From Mangifera indica (lineage: Eukaryota; Streptophyta; Magnoliopsida; Sapindales; Anacardiaceae): a stretch of 64,000 bases of DNA. Location of the stretch: contig NC_058154.1 in NCBI RefSeq assembly GCF_011075055.1, positions 3,844,001 through 3,908,000 on the forward strand, in the 5' to 3' direction. A program made the position numbers and the translations under genes. Positions 1-9,825 of the stretch are shown here, one piece after another; within the stretch, counting starts at the first letter, position 1, and every line of letters begins with the position of its first letter. Below the pieces are notes generated by a model, which was not told the DNA's origin, searched no databases, and worked only from the letters and a program-made list of their open reading frames with translations.

Positions 1-161
1 ATGAAAATTATAACGCTTATGTTTGCAAAGCATACAGAGGCAATAATGTACCAGACGCCTGCAGCTCGTATTCACAAATGTCAACTGTTAAGGAGACATC
101 GAATAATCCAGGCTGCTATGCAGAAGTGACAAAAGTTCCAAAGATGGAACCAGCAGCATGA
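1..161 (+). CDS. 3' end of an unrecognised protein-coding gene (partial)
   Basis: An open frame enters from the left edge (codons in phase from base 3) and runs 52 codons to a TGA at 159-161. The peptide is Cys- and Tyr-containing near its start (AYVCKAYRGNN) and ends KVPKMEPAA. About 360 bp of AT-rich sequence follows, as expected of a plant 3' UTR. I do not recognise the family. It points toward the SPC24 gene, so the two transcripts converge. That this is coding is an inference from frame and composition only, because the upstream part is outside the window. It could instead be a chance open frame. Confidence 0.4.
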   Translation, partial: ENYNAYVCKAYRGNNVPDACSSYSQMSTVKETSNNPGCYAEVTKVPKMEPAA

Positions 162-724
162 TTTATATGATTCTTCTTCTAATTTATAAGATGTGAAAGT
201 TGTTTGTTTTTGTTACATTATTTGTTCATTCGAATTTGAAGCCACAACAGAGCTCTCACTATTGGTAGGTGTTGTTCTTTAGTTGAGTTTGCACTGAATC
301 TTGTGTTTAATATCAGAAACTTTCAATAAATCTTCCTGCCAACCACGAAGTAAGAAGGGGCCGAGTGAATGGTGGTAGATATATTGAAATCAATATGAGT
401 AATAACTGCAGTTCTAAGTATGCTAACAATGCCTCAATGTCATCCATTTTTCAGCTTAGTTCATAACCTTTCCTGATAAGAATATTTCCGCCCTAATATT
501 CTCTAAAACTATACACAGAATACATTAAGCGAACACACACCTCCTGCACATGCCGGTAATCCGAAACCCACTATCAAAATGGAAGATAATGTTCTACAAT
601 GAGTTACAGCTTCAAAAATGCAGAAGGAAAAGAAAAAAATACCACAAGGCAAACAAACGGACACAAGAAAGCATTATCACACACTCGCTGAAATCTGTCT
701 TCTGAAGGGAAGAATGTCAAATAT
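162..724. other. Convergent intergenic region and 3' UTRs
   Basis: This lies between the stop codon of the left partial gene and the stop codon of SPC24. It contains AATAAA-like stretches (for example around 325-330) and no coding pattern. It presumably holds both 3' UTRs, which may overlap. Confidence 0.5.
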
Positions 725-2349
725 CTACCACAAATTTATTGTCTTCCACATGTTATCACATGTATCGTATGTTGTCATCTTTGCTGGGTCGTATTCAAAC
801 TTCTCAATCACATTTTTACTCCTATCCACTATATCTGTTAAATTATGCGTTCAGGTCTAACCAGATGCCACACTATAAACAGCCTTGTATCTGAAAATAA
901 CCAAAGAAGATACTAACTTTTTAAAAGAAGAAACAGCAGGATACAGCCTGAAATTTTAGATTGATCATCCAAGTTTGGGATGATATTTGTGACTGATGCA
1001 TACATTGACAGCTTCATCCTACAAGATCAAAGAAAAATTCATTAGTCTTATTCAAAGAATTAGAGGATGGCAATCAACCCAACGATAGATGATTCAAGAG
1101 AGTCTACTTTCACGGATGCTAAGGAGATGAAGTAATAACTATCACTAGTCAATTATGTTCTCAAAAGAAATGAACTTACAATGTTTAAAAGCACAGTCTA
1201 ACATCAATGTTCGAATAATTCAAGTATAAAAATAAATGTGTGGGATATACAAACAAGAATGTCAGGGGAAATGATACTAAAAATCCTACAAATGCAAACA
1301 TTATGATGCTGTCAGTTCACTTACTGCACCCTAAGTTTGTCCTTCTCAGATTTTTTGCAGGCTCGCTTTTGTTCTTCAATTGCAATCCTTTCACGTTCTA
1401 AACCTTTAATTTCATTGGAGATAGCTGTGTTGATAAAAATGACAGATAAGTAACTAATCAGTTACATTCATATGCAAATAACCCTTGCAAAGCATTGTAG
1501 TAAAATCAACTGTATACTTATCTAAGTTCCTCCTGGAGTGCGCGTTCTTTTTCAAGCTCCTCTTCCAGCTCCTTCTGTAGATGGTCCACTTCAGCTTCAG
1601 CAGCAACTTCAGATTTTGCCCGCTCTGTTTTCTGCTTGCAAACTTCAATCTTTTTCTCATAATCTGCTTCATATATATATATACACAGACACTTGTCAAA
1701 AGCATGATAGTAAATAAACAAAAATTACATAAAGGATTACCAATACCAGGCTCACACATTATCCATCTTCAATACCTAGAACATCTGATGCACTATCACT
1801 TTTCTAGTCATTATGGTAGTAATAAATTTGAAAACACTCAATAGATTCTCGACATTCTCCGAAGTGAGTATTCAAGAATTTTACAAATTGCGAAAAAAAG
1901 GCTTGTTAAAAAGGTGTTTACCATAGGACATGAACTAAAACAAGATAAATTCCCCAACATCTGAAAAACAAAAAAGATTTAAAATTTCTACTCTTAGAAT
2001 TAAAGCAGTCAGTGCCCACTATTTGTTTTCCTGCAACCTGTACCCACACGTGGTACTAAATCAATTCATTTTCTATAGCTATAGCAAAGAGACAGCGTCG
2101 GAAGAACACTAAAATTTCAGTCTGAATGATAAAACTAACAGAGAAAAATACAAATGGGTATTCAAATATGCCTTGAATGGAGTTGAGAACCGAGTTGAAA
2201 TCAGCTTCACAAGAGGAGTGAAGTGACTTGGAGTGATCCAAACACTGAGTCAAGCTGTTAAGATCCTTTCTGTCCTTCAACACTTCAACCAAATCGTCGC
2301 TATAACAAAACAGCTTCTCCACATCGATCGTTCTTGTTATTCCCTCCAT
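725..2349 (-). CDS. SPC24: SPC24, kinetochore NDC80-complex subunit
   Basis: Plant Spc24 is a small coiled-coil subunit that pairs with Spc25 and links the NDC80 complex to the inner kinetochore. Spliced from five exons on the minus strand: 2349-2172, 1663-1522, 1426-1325, 1018-945 and 834-725, giving 606 nt and 201 aa in one continuous frame. The N-terminus starts MEGITRTIDVEKL. A charged coiled coil follows (VDHLQKELEEELEKERALQ, about residues 80-98). A conserved C-terminal globular part contains SMYASVTNIIPNLDDQSKI and ends WKTINLW. These blocks match my recollection of the Arabidopsis homologue (MUN). Exon phases close only if intron 1 is GC-AG and intron 2 is AT-AC; introns 3 and 4 are GT-AG (intron 3 donor GTAAGT). 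The start is the first Met of the conserved N-terminus. Family assignment is confident; the exact splice sites are inferred from homology and phase. Confidence 0.85.
1427..1521 (-). other. AT-AC intron (intron 2 of SPC24)
   Basis: On the minus strand the exon ends CTTAG and the intron opens ATAAGTATAC. It closes TTTATCAACAC before AGCTATCTCC. Joining there gives LR-AISNEI in frame and matches the conserved coiled coil. The only nearby GT (at 1517-1516) would leave a TAA stop in frame, and using the adjacent AG acceptor breaks the frame. The 5' site resembles U2-type ATAAGT rather than the U12 ATATCCTT, and no TCCTTAAC branch site is seen. The intron is 95 nt long. Confidence 0.7.
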
Positions 2350-3393
2350 TTGAAGGCAGTACTACTGATCTTTCGGTCCAATTTCTATTTGTGCTTCTTT
2401 TGTCAGAATTGAACCAGAAAAATAATTTGAAGAGACAGAAACATCTTCAATTTAACGCAAAGCGTAGATGTGTACGTGCGAGTCTGATTTAGAGATCTAT
2501 TGAACAGTGAACCGTTTGGGATGAGAAGTGAGAAGCACTAGCTGCGTTTTGTGAGGGATTTGAACATCATCTATAATAATAAAATATTTTAATAATTTTT
2601 TATTATTAATAATTTATTATATAAATAAAAGATAGTTCGGATATTATTTTTAATTTAGATATTAAAAAGTTATCGAAATATTTTTAATTTTATTATAATA
2701 TTATTTATTTATTAATTTTTTAAGGTAAAAATAATTTTATTTTTTATTAATATAATAAATAATATAAAAAAATTTTAAAATAATTATATTAAAAAGTATT
2801 TAAATAAAATAATATATTAATATTTTTTTATTACCTCTAATGAAACATAATAAATATTTATATTTATCTATTTTTATGAAATCTATTTAAACCCTAATAA
2901 TTTTTAAAATAATTTATCTTTAAATTAATTTTTTAATTTTAGTAATAAAATATTTTTAAAAATAAACACACCACAGAGGGAAAATGTCAAAGTTGGGGTT
3001 AATTTCATAAACCTCCCTGTGGGATTATTTTTTGCACATATTAAGCCTACTGGAAATATCCAAAAAACTAATGCAACTACATTTTTACTCATCTTCTTTC
3101 CCTTTCATATCATGTCAAGATTTTCTCAGGGCAATTCCGTATCAATCTCCTCCGAAATCATGGTATCAGAATGACACTCTCAACTGATTTGGTTAGAGGT
3201 TGGGCATAGCGCACGAGGATATAATTAAAATTTTACATATATATTAAATTGAATTAAACTATCATTTAACAAATTTGATTTAATGGCAGATTTTTTGGGA
3301 TTTAAATAGACTTTTGTTCGAGTTTAGTATCCAATTTATTTAAAATAGATTCTCCACCTGACAAACGGACCACGAGTATAATTTAAGATTTAA
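2350..3393. other. AT-rich intergenic region, SPC24 promoter side
   Basis: The stretch 2570-2960 is extremely AT-rich, with long A/T runs. The rest is ordinary non-coding DNA. I see no gene. Bases just above 2350 should hold the SPC24 5' UTR and promoter, but no clear TATA element stands out. Confidence 0.4.
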
Positions 3394-3402
3394 TTTTTAT
3401 AT

Positions 3403-4248
3403 GGCCAAAGGACTATTTCCCACTCAAACTATGCTGAATTCTCAAAGTTTTTCCTGTTAACTTTAAAAATACTATTTACCTACTCATAGGCTATTAAACT
3501 TAACTGAGTCCGTTGGTTATATTATTTTCCCCCCCAAACCCTAAAAACTAACACTTTCCCTCCAACCCAAGTTAAAAAAAACTATATTTTCCATCTTAAG
3601 GTTTCTAAACTTCAGATCCAAATTTTTTGGTGATGATCGAAGATCTCCAAACACCTACTCTCCCTCTCCGATGACCCCTCTTTCTAACCGTGCGTCGTCC
3701 GACGCTCCTAGGCGTCGTCATCGACCAAGACGACGCATTTTCATCTCTGAATGAAGACGAACGTCTTCGTCTCTAACGAAGACAAATTGTCAAAGAAGAG
3801 TCTTTGTCATTGACGAAGACGTCGTCTTCATCTCTAAATGAAAACGATTTGTCTTCGTCAGAAGACAAAGATTCGTCTTCGTCTCGACGACAACACCTAG
3901 GATCGTCGAATGATGCACGGTCTAAAAGAAGAGATGTCAGGGAGGAAGAGACATCGCCTGGAGATCGTCGGTCATTGTTGAAAAATTCAATCAAAAGTTT
4001 AGAAACCCTAGGGGGGAAAATGTAATTTTTAAAAACTTGGATTAGGGGGAAAGTGTTAGTTTTTAGGGTTTGAGGGATTAAATTTTAATTTATTTTTAAT
4101 ATTACAGATAAAATGATGATTTTACCTTTGAATCTGTTAATCTAACGTTTGTTTTAACAGTCTATGGGTAGGTAAATGAGTTTTTTATAGTTAATAGGTG
4201 AAAATTTGCAGAAAAAACATACCTTGGGTGGGACATAGACATTTGGCC
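3403..4248. mobile_element. Non-autonomous MULE, family copy A (846 bp)
   Basis: The left end GGCCAAAGGACTATTTCCCA is matched by the inverted right end (reverse complement GGCCAAATGTCTATGTCCCA), and the similarity continues inward for roughly 90 bp. The flanking 9-bp duplication TTTTTATAT is perfect (3394-3402 and 4249-4257), which is diagnostic of Mutator-like transposition. The interior (about 3700-3900) is a mosaic of short GACGAAG/CTTCGTC repeats with no convincing ORF, so the element is non-autonomous. Copies B (4530) and C (30170) share its termini. Confidence 0.88.
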
Positions 4249-4392
4249 TTTTTATATCTAAATTGATGAGGCAGAAAAGCGAAGCTATAAAAGATGATAT
4301 TTTAAAAGACAATTATTTTGAAAAGTTTAGTTTGACAGGAACTTTTTTCGTTATTATTCAATATTATAATCTTTGGCGAGAAAAGCCAAATT

Positions 4393-4474
4393 GTCGATAT
4401 GTCCGAGTGGTTAAGGAGACAGACTCGAAATCTGTTGGGCTTTGCCTGCGCAGGTTCGAATCCTGCTGTCGACG
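4393..4474 (+). tRNA. tRNA-Ser(CGA)
   Basis: An 82-nt class II tRNA. The acceptor stem GTCGATA pairs with TGTCGAC (one T-G pair) and is followed by discriminator G. The D arm/A box contains GTCCGAGTGGTTAAGGAGA. Anticodon stem ACAGA/TCTGT encloses the loop CTCGAAA, with anticodon CGA at 4426-4428. A long variable arm (TGGGCTTTGCCTGC) and B box GGTTCGAATCC are present. A T-run just downstream (TTGTTTT, from 4475) can serve as a Pol III terminator. There is no intron and all stems are intact, so it is probably functional. It sits between two MULE insertions. Confidence 0.95.
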
Positions 4475-4529
4475 TTGTTTTGCTTTATTATTAGTCTTCC
4501 TTGTGTTGGTTTTGCTACCATTATATAAA

Positions 4530-4964
4530 GGCAAAGGACTATTTAAAGTATGTTTTTGTTTTCTCAAATTCTCTCTGTTAACTATTTCCAATTTAAAGTA
4601 TGTTTTTTTTCTCAAATTCTCTGTTAATTTTAAAAATCTTATTTACTCATCTATGAGTCGTCAAAAAGAGGAGGCATCGCCTAGAAATCGTCAGTCATTG
4701 TCAGAAAATTTAATCTAAAATTTGGAAACCCTGATGGGAAAATGTTGTTTTTAAAAATTTGGATTGAAAAAAATTGTTAATTTTTAAGGTTTAGAAAAAA
4801 AAAATAAAATTTAAGTTTATTTTTAATATTACAGATAAAATAATAATTTTGTCTTTGAAACTGTTTTTTTTACAGTACATAAGTGGGTAAATAGGATTTT
4901 CAAAATTAACAAGAGAAAATTTGAAAAAAAAAACATACTTTAGGTGGGAAATAGTCTTTTGGCC
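4530..4964. mobile_element. Non-autonomous MULE, family copy B (435 bp)
   Basis: The left end GGCAAAGGACTATTTAAAGT and the inverted right end GGCCAAAAGACTATTTCCCA belong to the same terminal repeat family as copy A. A perfect 9-bp target duplication TTATATAAA flanks it (4521-4529 and 4965-4973). It lacks most of the interior of copy A. It lies 55 bp downstream of the tRNA-Ser gene. Confidence 0.85.
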
Positions 4965-5658
4965 TTATATAAATACATATTCGTGAGTGTCAGATGTTTG
5001 TATTTTATTACTTTTTCATATGTTAGCTTTTGCTATCGTTATATATGAATGGGTAAGCATAAGATGTTGAATATCATTATATATATACTGGCAAAGAGAA
5101 ATATCAATCAAAAAAAAAAAAAAAAAAGGCAAAGAAGAAGAATCCAAGCAAAAGATGAAACGAGCTTTGATGTAATAATATTGATGAAATATCTATTTTG
5201 AATTGAGTTTAACAAGTTAATTATTCTCCAATTTGAACATGGTTTATTGAACTTAAATTAATATTAGTAACTAGTCAAGAACCTAGGCGGTGGGCAAGTT
5301 AATACATATTCTTGGACATGGCTCCATGACCCACCTTGTGACTAATTTTGAGCCAAGTTATCTCCCGATTAAATTAATATTTGACTTGGATAAGTTGAAA
5401 ATCCAATTTGATAGTTTGATTTGAATTTAATAATTTAACAATAATTTTTTATCAAAGGTTTTTTTTTCTTTTTTTGACGACTCATCATCTTTTTTAACCT
5501 TATTATTTATTGTTATAATCAATTTAAACTTAAATTTGAATTGAACTTGAATTAATCGATGTTTAAACTCAGTTCGAATCCACTTTTTGTATTCATATAT
5601 TTAATATCATTTATTTCATCTAAATGATAAAATGTAAGATAATCTCAAAACTTTTATT
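4965..5658. other. Intergenic, low complexity
   Basis: AT-rich DNA with a poly-A run near 5110-5128 and TTGAATTTGAGTTC-type degenerate repeats around 5380-5600. No gene or intact element is seen. Confidence 0.4.
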
Positions 5659-6450
5659 TATACATGTCCATGGGTCATGTTGGGTTAGGGCTTGCCAAAG
5701 GACAAGCTGTGTCAGCACGTTATAATGATAAGATTTGGGCATAACTCAGAGCCTCCTAAACCTTACCTTGATGGCCCTCTCGCAGATCGCCCCACTATGT
5801 TATATAATTTCTATTTTTTAATTTTTTTTAATTTGTGTTGGCTTAGTTGAGTGGCAAGTCTTACCCACAAACCCTCTAGCACCACACACAACTTATAAAC
5901 CCTGACATGACCTACAAAATTATGGATTGTGGTTCGTTTTTTTGGGAAAATTATAAAAAATAGCCAAAATTTAGGAGGTCTAAGCAAAATTGCCCAAAAT
6001 ATTCAGGTTTAAGCAAAAATATCCAATTTTGTGAAATGACGAAACTACCCTCATATATAAACAAAACAAATTTCCTTACTTCCCATGGTCATTTCACTGT
6101 GCAAATTCAAAGAAAATTCAAAATTTCCCACTTTCCCACGGTTTTACCAGATTTTCGTCGATTTTCTTGCTTTCTGGCAATCACAAATGGCAAGGAAGGT
6201 TAGTATATCTTCCGTAATCTTGTTTGAATCAAGTTATTGCTCATATTATTGAGATTTAATTGAGATTTTGAGGTTTGAAATTTTAGGGTTTCGATTTGAA
6301 CAATGCTTAAAATATTTTGATTCTTGGTTGTTTTTGTTGAATTGATTGAGGGTTTTTGTGTTATACAATGTGTAGATTTGATTTATGAAAAAATCGGAGG
6401 CCAAAACAACCAAATTTTGGCCGAAAATGACTGTCGAAGGATCGGTAGTT

Positions 6451-6525
6451 CGACCGTGGGAATAGTATTTCCCACGGTCAAACGATTTCTCCCACGGTCA
6501 GCAGACATTGACCGTGGGTTAGGGG
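6451..6525. repeat. Cluster of CCCACGGT / ACCGTGGG inverted motifs
   Basis: Within about 75 bp the octamer occurs four times in alternating orientation (near 6451, 6468, 6489 and 6512). Another copy is near 6134 by the putative first exon. The first two face each other across about 8 bp and could form a hairpin. Confidence 0.6.
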
Positions 6526-6659
6526 GTAAAATAACTTTGTTAAAATATTGGGGAGCCGGGGGAGATTTCTTAGAACACAACGGGTTTTTCTGAAATTTGC
6601 CATATAATAGTTGACCTGTTTTAAAAAGGAATTTTCATGAGGGGGTAAATTGAGAATTT

Positions 6660-7290
6660 TGTTATATAGGGTTTCTGATCGTGTAGTTTTCGAATTTTAT
6701 ATCCGTTTTTTCTGTTTTAGGGTTTTTCCATATGTAATTTTCAAATTTGAGATTCGATTTTTCGAATTTTGGAGCTTTTTGGCACAATTTACGATATAAT
6801 GATGTAATTTCAACTCCATATTTCGATTTTTTCGTTTATAGGATATATTAATTCGTGTTTTTGAATTTCAGTTACGTTTTTTCGAATTTCACCGTTTCAC
6901 GATAGATCGACTCATATTTTTCAGATTTTCAAAAAATTTTTCGATTATTGCCATTCTACGGTTTTTCAACTTTTAGAATTTGAATTTCAGTTCCGTTTTT
7001 TTTATTTTCATCATTTCAGGATATATCAACTCATATTTTCTTATTTTTGGTCGATTTTTCAATTGTTAACATTCTATGATATTTCAACTTATAAAAATCA
7101 CATTTCATTGTAGTTTTTCCGTATTTCACCGTTTTTAGCTATATCAACTCGTATTTTCTAGATTTCGATCAATTTTTTTATTATTGACATTTTAAAATAT
7201 TTCAACGTCTAAAATTCAAACAATCTTATTTGTTAAGTTTTGTCATTTCCTTTTTAATTATTTCGTATTTTTCTTTTTTTTATGGTTTTT
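6660..7290 (-). repeat. Left subterminal minisatellite arm of the MULE
   Basis: Diverged tandem copies of a roughly 120-bp unit, recognisable by repeated TTTTTCGAATTTCACCG, GATCGACTCATATTTTTC and ATTCTACGGTTTTTCAACTT blocks. They are the reverse complement of the array at 8560-9480, so the two arms are inverted about the ULP-like region. This arm lies in the putative first intron. Confidence 0.6.
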
Positions 7291-8559
7291 TCCACGAATA
7301 CATTTGTTTACATATTTGTTTTTTTGAATGTCTAACGAATTTTTAAAATTTGTGCAGGATAATTCTCGCAAAAGAAAACGGGTTGACGGTAAGCTGTGAA
7401 TCCCTGATGAGTCCAGACACTTCCGAGCAGACCGAACATAGGATCAGGGATACGTACTTTCGAGGTTTTTCAAAGGTGCAGTATCACGACATAGAACATG
7501 TTTTCTTGTCGAGGCCATGGGGGGATAACAATATTAACGCTATCAAGATGACCTTATTGTATGTTCTTCACATGGTTTATTATTTATCAAAAATGTTCGA
7601 AATATTATTATTTTGGCAACTATAATTACATTTGTACAGGAGAGGGACGACGTTATTGGGACGACCTCCCCCATTGATACCACAATACCATCCCATCAGT
7701 CACATGAGGTCCGTATGTAACATATAAATTTCCTTATTTATCAATAACTAATGTTGTTATTATATTACAATATCGTTATATATGAAATGTCACTAAATAG
7801 AGTTAATGTTACTATTATCTTAGGGTAGTCGCCAGGAGGGGGCACCGGTTGACCCTTCAGTTGCATCACCCGTCTGACCTGAGATATATGACTTATCAAT
7901 AGAACTTAATTTTTATTACTATTTTGTTATCAATTAATTCATTTTATATATTTGTATAGGGTCTTCGTCATGAAGGGGAAACCGATCGGATCTCCTATTT
8001 TGTCCTTTTCATGCATATAGGGAACCGACATTGATAGATTATCGATCGAGGGTTGTCTCGATCGGAGGTATCATATTCGGGGAATATGGGGTCTCTTGAG
8101 TAGCGCATGCGACCATATATGACATTCATTCCCGCGTTATTAGATGTGACGAGTTTTTGGATAGCTTCTGGGAGGACTCCACGACGTGATTCCCTCGCTT
8201 TGTATCGAGCGACGGATGTCCCTCAGCAGGGATTGGGCTCTGGTGACTGTGACGTGTTTATGTTACGTTTTTTTGAGTGTTTGACATTGTCACGGAGCTA
8301 CGATTTTCCCCAAGAGTCGTCTACCTCTATGTGTCGACGTTTAGCGTCGCAGTTGTATTTTCACTGTATTGAGTAGCTCACGGATGTATATTTAGTTACC
8401 TCGTTGTTTGTTTATCGTTCTTCATATGTTCGTATGTATATATTTATTATATGTGCATATGTGTTCGATATACTTTATCTGTCATTATATATAAATATGT
8501 ATTTGATTTCATTCTATATGTGATTTGAGTGATGTATTGTAAAACAATAAAATTCAAAT

Positions 8560-9480
8560 TCTAAAAGTTGAAATACCCTAGAATAGCAATAATAATTTTT
8601 TTTTCGAAAATCTGAAAAATACGAGTCGATATATCATAAAACGATGAAATTTAAAAAAACGAAACTAAAATTTGAATTCTAAAAATTGAAATACCCTAGA
8701 ATGACAATAATCAAAAAATTCTTCGGAAATCTAAAAAATATGAGTCGATATATCGTAAAATGATAAAATTCAAAAAAACGGAATTGAAATTCGAATTCTA
8801 AAAGTTGAAATACCCTAGAATGACAATAATAGAAAAATTCTTCAGAAATCTAAAAAATACGAGTCGATATATCGTAAAATTGTGAAATTCGAAAAAACGA
8901 AACTGAAATTCGAATTCTAAAAGTTGAAATACCTTAGAATGACAACAATAAAAAAATTCTTCAAAAATCTGAAAAATACGAGTCGATCTATCGTAAAACG
9001 GTGAAATTCGAAAAAACGGAACTAAAATTCAAATTCTAAAAGTTGAAATACCCTAGAATGGCAACAATCGAAAAATTCTTCGAAAATCTGAAAAATACGA
9101 GTCGATCTATTGTAAAACGGTGAAATTCTAAAAAACAGAACTGAAATTCGAATTCTAAAAGTTGAAATACCCTAGATTGGCAACAATCGAAAAATTCTTC
9201 GAAAATCTGAAAAATACGAATTGATCTATCGTAAAACAGTGAAATTCGAAAAAACGGAACTGAAATTCGAATTCTAAAAGTTGAAATACTCTAGAATAAC
9301 AACAATCGAAAAATTCTTCAGAAATCTGAAAAATACGAGTCGATATCTCGTAAAACGGTGAAATTCGAAAAAACAGAACTGAAATTCAAATCCTAAAAGT
9401 TGAAAAACCCTAAAATAGCAACAATCGAAAAATTCTTCAGAAATCTGAAAAATACAAGTGGATATATCAAAATACACCCC
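8560..9480 (+). repeat. Right subterminal minisatellite array, about 119-bp period, 8 copies
   Basis: The block GTTGAAATACCCTAGAATG recurs about every 119-120 bp (near 8568, 8687, 8806, 8926, 9045, 9163, 9282 and 9401). Each is followed by AAAAATTCTTCGAAAATCTG and AATACGAGTCGAT blocks. Apparent ORFs here are translations of the repeat and not genes. Confidence 0.85.
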
Positions 9481-9825
9481 AAATTTTAATAACATTTCGT
9501 TTGACCCCTCAATTATCTATTCCTAAAATTTTATTGAGAAATTTATAATGCTCTTATAATGTTTAATATCATAATACCCTATAATTTTAATAAAATTTTA
9601 TTTAACCCCTTCTAGTCAGTTAGGAGGTTTATATAAATAAAGGAAAGGGTAATTTTGGTATTTTAGAAAAAATCATGGGTATTTTTACTTAAAAATAATG
9701 AATTTGGGTATTTTTGCTTGAAAATAATGATTTTGTGCATTTTTGCTTAGTGGGAGAGTATTTTGGCCATCTTTGATAATTTTCCTTTTTTTTTTTGTAA
9801 GTGGGCCAACATCTTGACATGTCTA

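Larger units (their letters stand above)
6187..8376 (+). pseudogene. ULP1-like (C48) cysteine protease gene relic inside the MULE
   Basis: ULP1-type proteases cleave SUMO or related modifiers; plant MULEs often carry their own lineage. Here the 3' part, up to the stop at 8374-8376, reads through TPRRDSLALYRATDVPQQ and then GSGDCDVFMLRFFE. These look like the catalytic Gln and Cys blocks of the family, with the usual G after DC replaced by D. The end is RRLASQLYFHCIE, resembling family C-termini. A possible first exon is ATGGCAAGGAAG (6187-6198) followed by GTTAG; the next would begin after TTTGTGCAG at 7358 and encodes DNSRKRKRVD, a basic nuclear-type patch. Between 7390 and 8100 frames shift and stops accumulate, and the catalytic His/Asp region is not readable. 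The intron model is inference; the C48 similarity is fairly clear. Confidence 0.6.
5945..9785 (+). mobile_element. MULE carrying a ULP1-like gene relic (3.84 kb)
   Basis: Terminal inverted repeats of roughly 120-150 bp: the left end reads GGAAAATTATAAAAAATAGC and the inverted right end GGAAAATTATCAAAGATGGC. Both contain repeated AAGCAAAAATRCCCAAA blocks. The flanks are T-rich, so the 9-bp duplication is not resolvable with certainty. Inside are a leader, an inverted minisatellite arm, a C48 protease-like gene relic, and a second minisatellite arm. No transposase is seen, so it needs one in trans. ULP-carrying MULEs (Kaonashi type) are known in plants; membership of that group is an inference. 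Confidence 0.75.
5659..9825. mobile_element. Degenerate hAT-like element split by a MULE
   Basis: The left end TATACATGTCCATGGGTCAT (5659) is matched by the inverted right end TAGACATGTCAAGATGTTGG (ending 9825). Eight-base flanks CTTTTATT (5651-5658) and TTTTTATT (9826-9833) match at 7 of 8, as expected of an aged hAT target duplication. Its own DNA is only about 325 bp (5659-5944 and 9786-9825). The rest is the inserted MULE. Non-autonomous; no coding sequence of its own. Confidence 0.5.

Noticed and set aside
1516..1526. A GT-AG reading of SPC24 intron 2
   Set aside because: The only nearby GT donor leaves a TAA codon before it, and the adjacent AG acceptor puts the next exon out of frame.
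6324..6593. A plus-strand ORF in the MULE leader
   Set aside because: No similarity that I recognise. It lies in the putative intron and covers the palindromic CCCACGGT cluster.
8560..9480. CRISPR-like regular repeats
   Set aside because: The units are about 119 bp, contiguous without unique spacers, and lie inside a plant MULE; this is a minisatellite.
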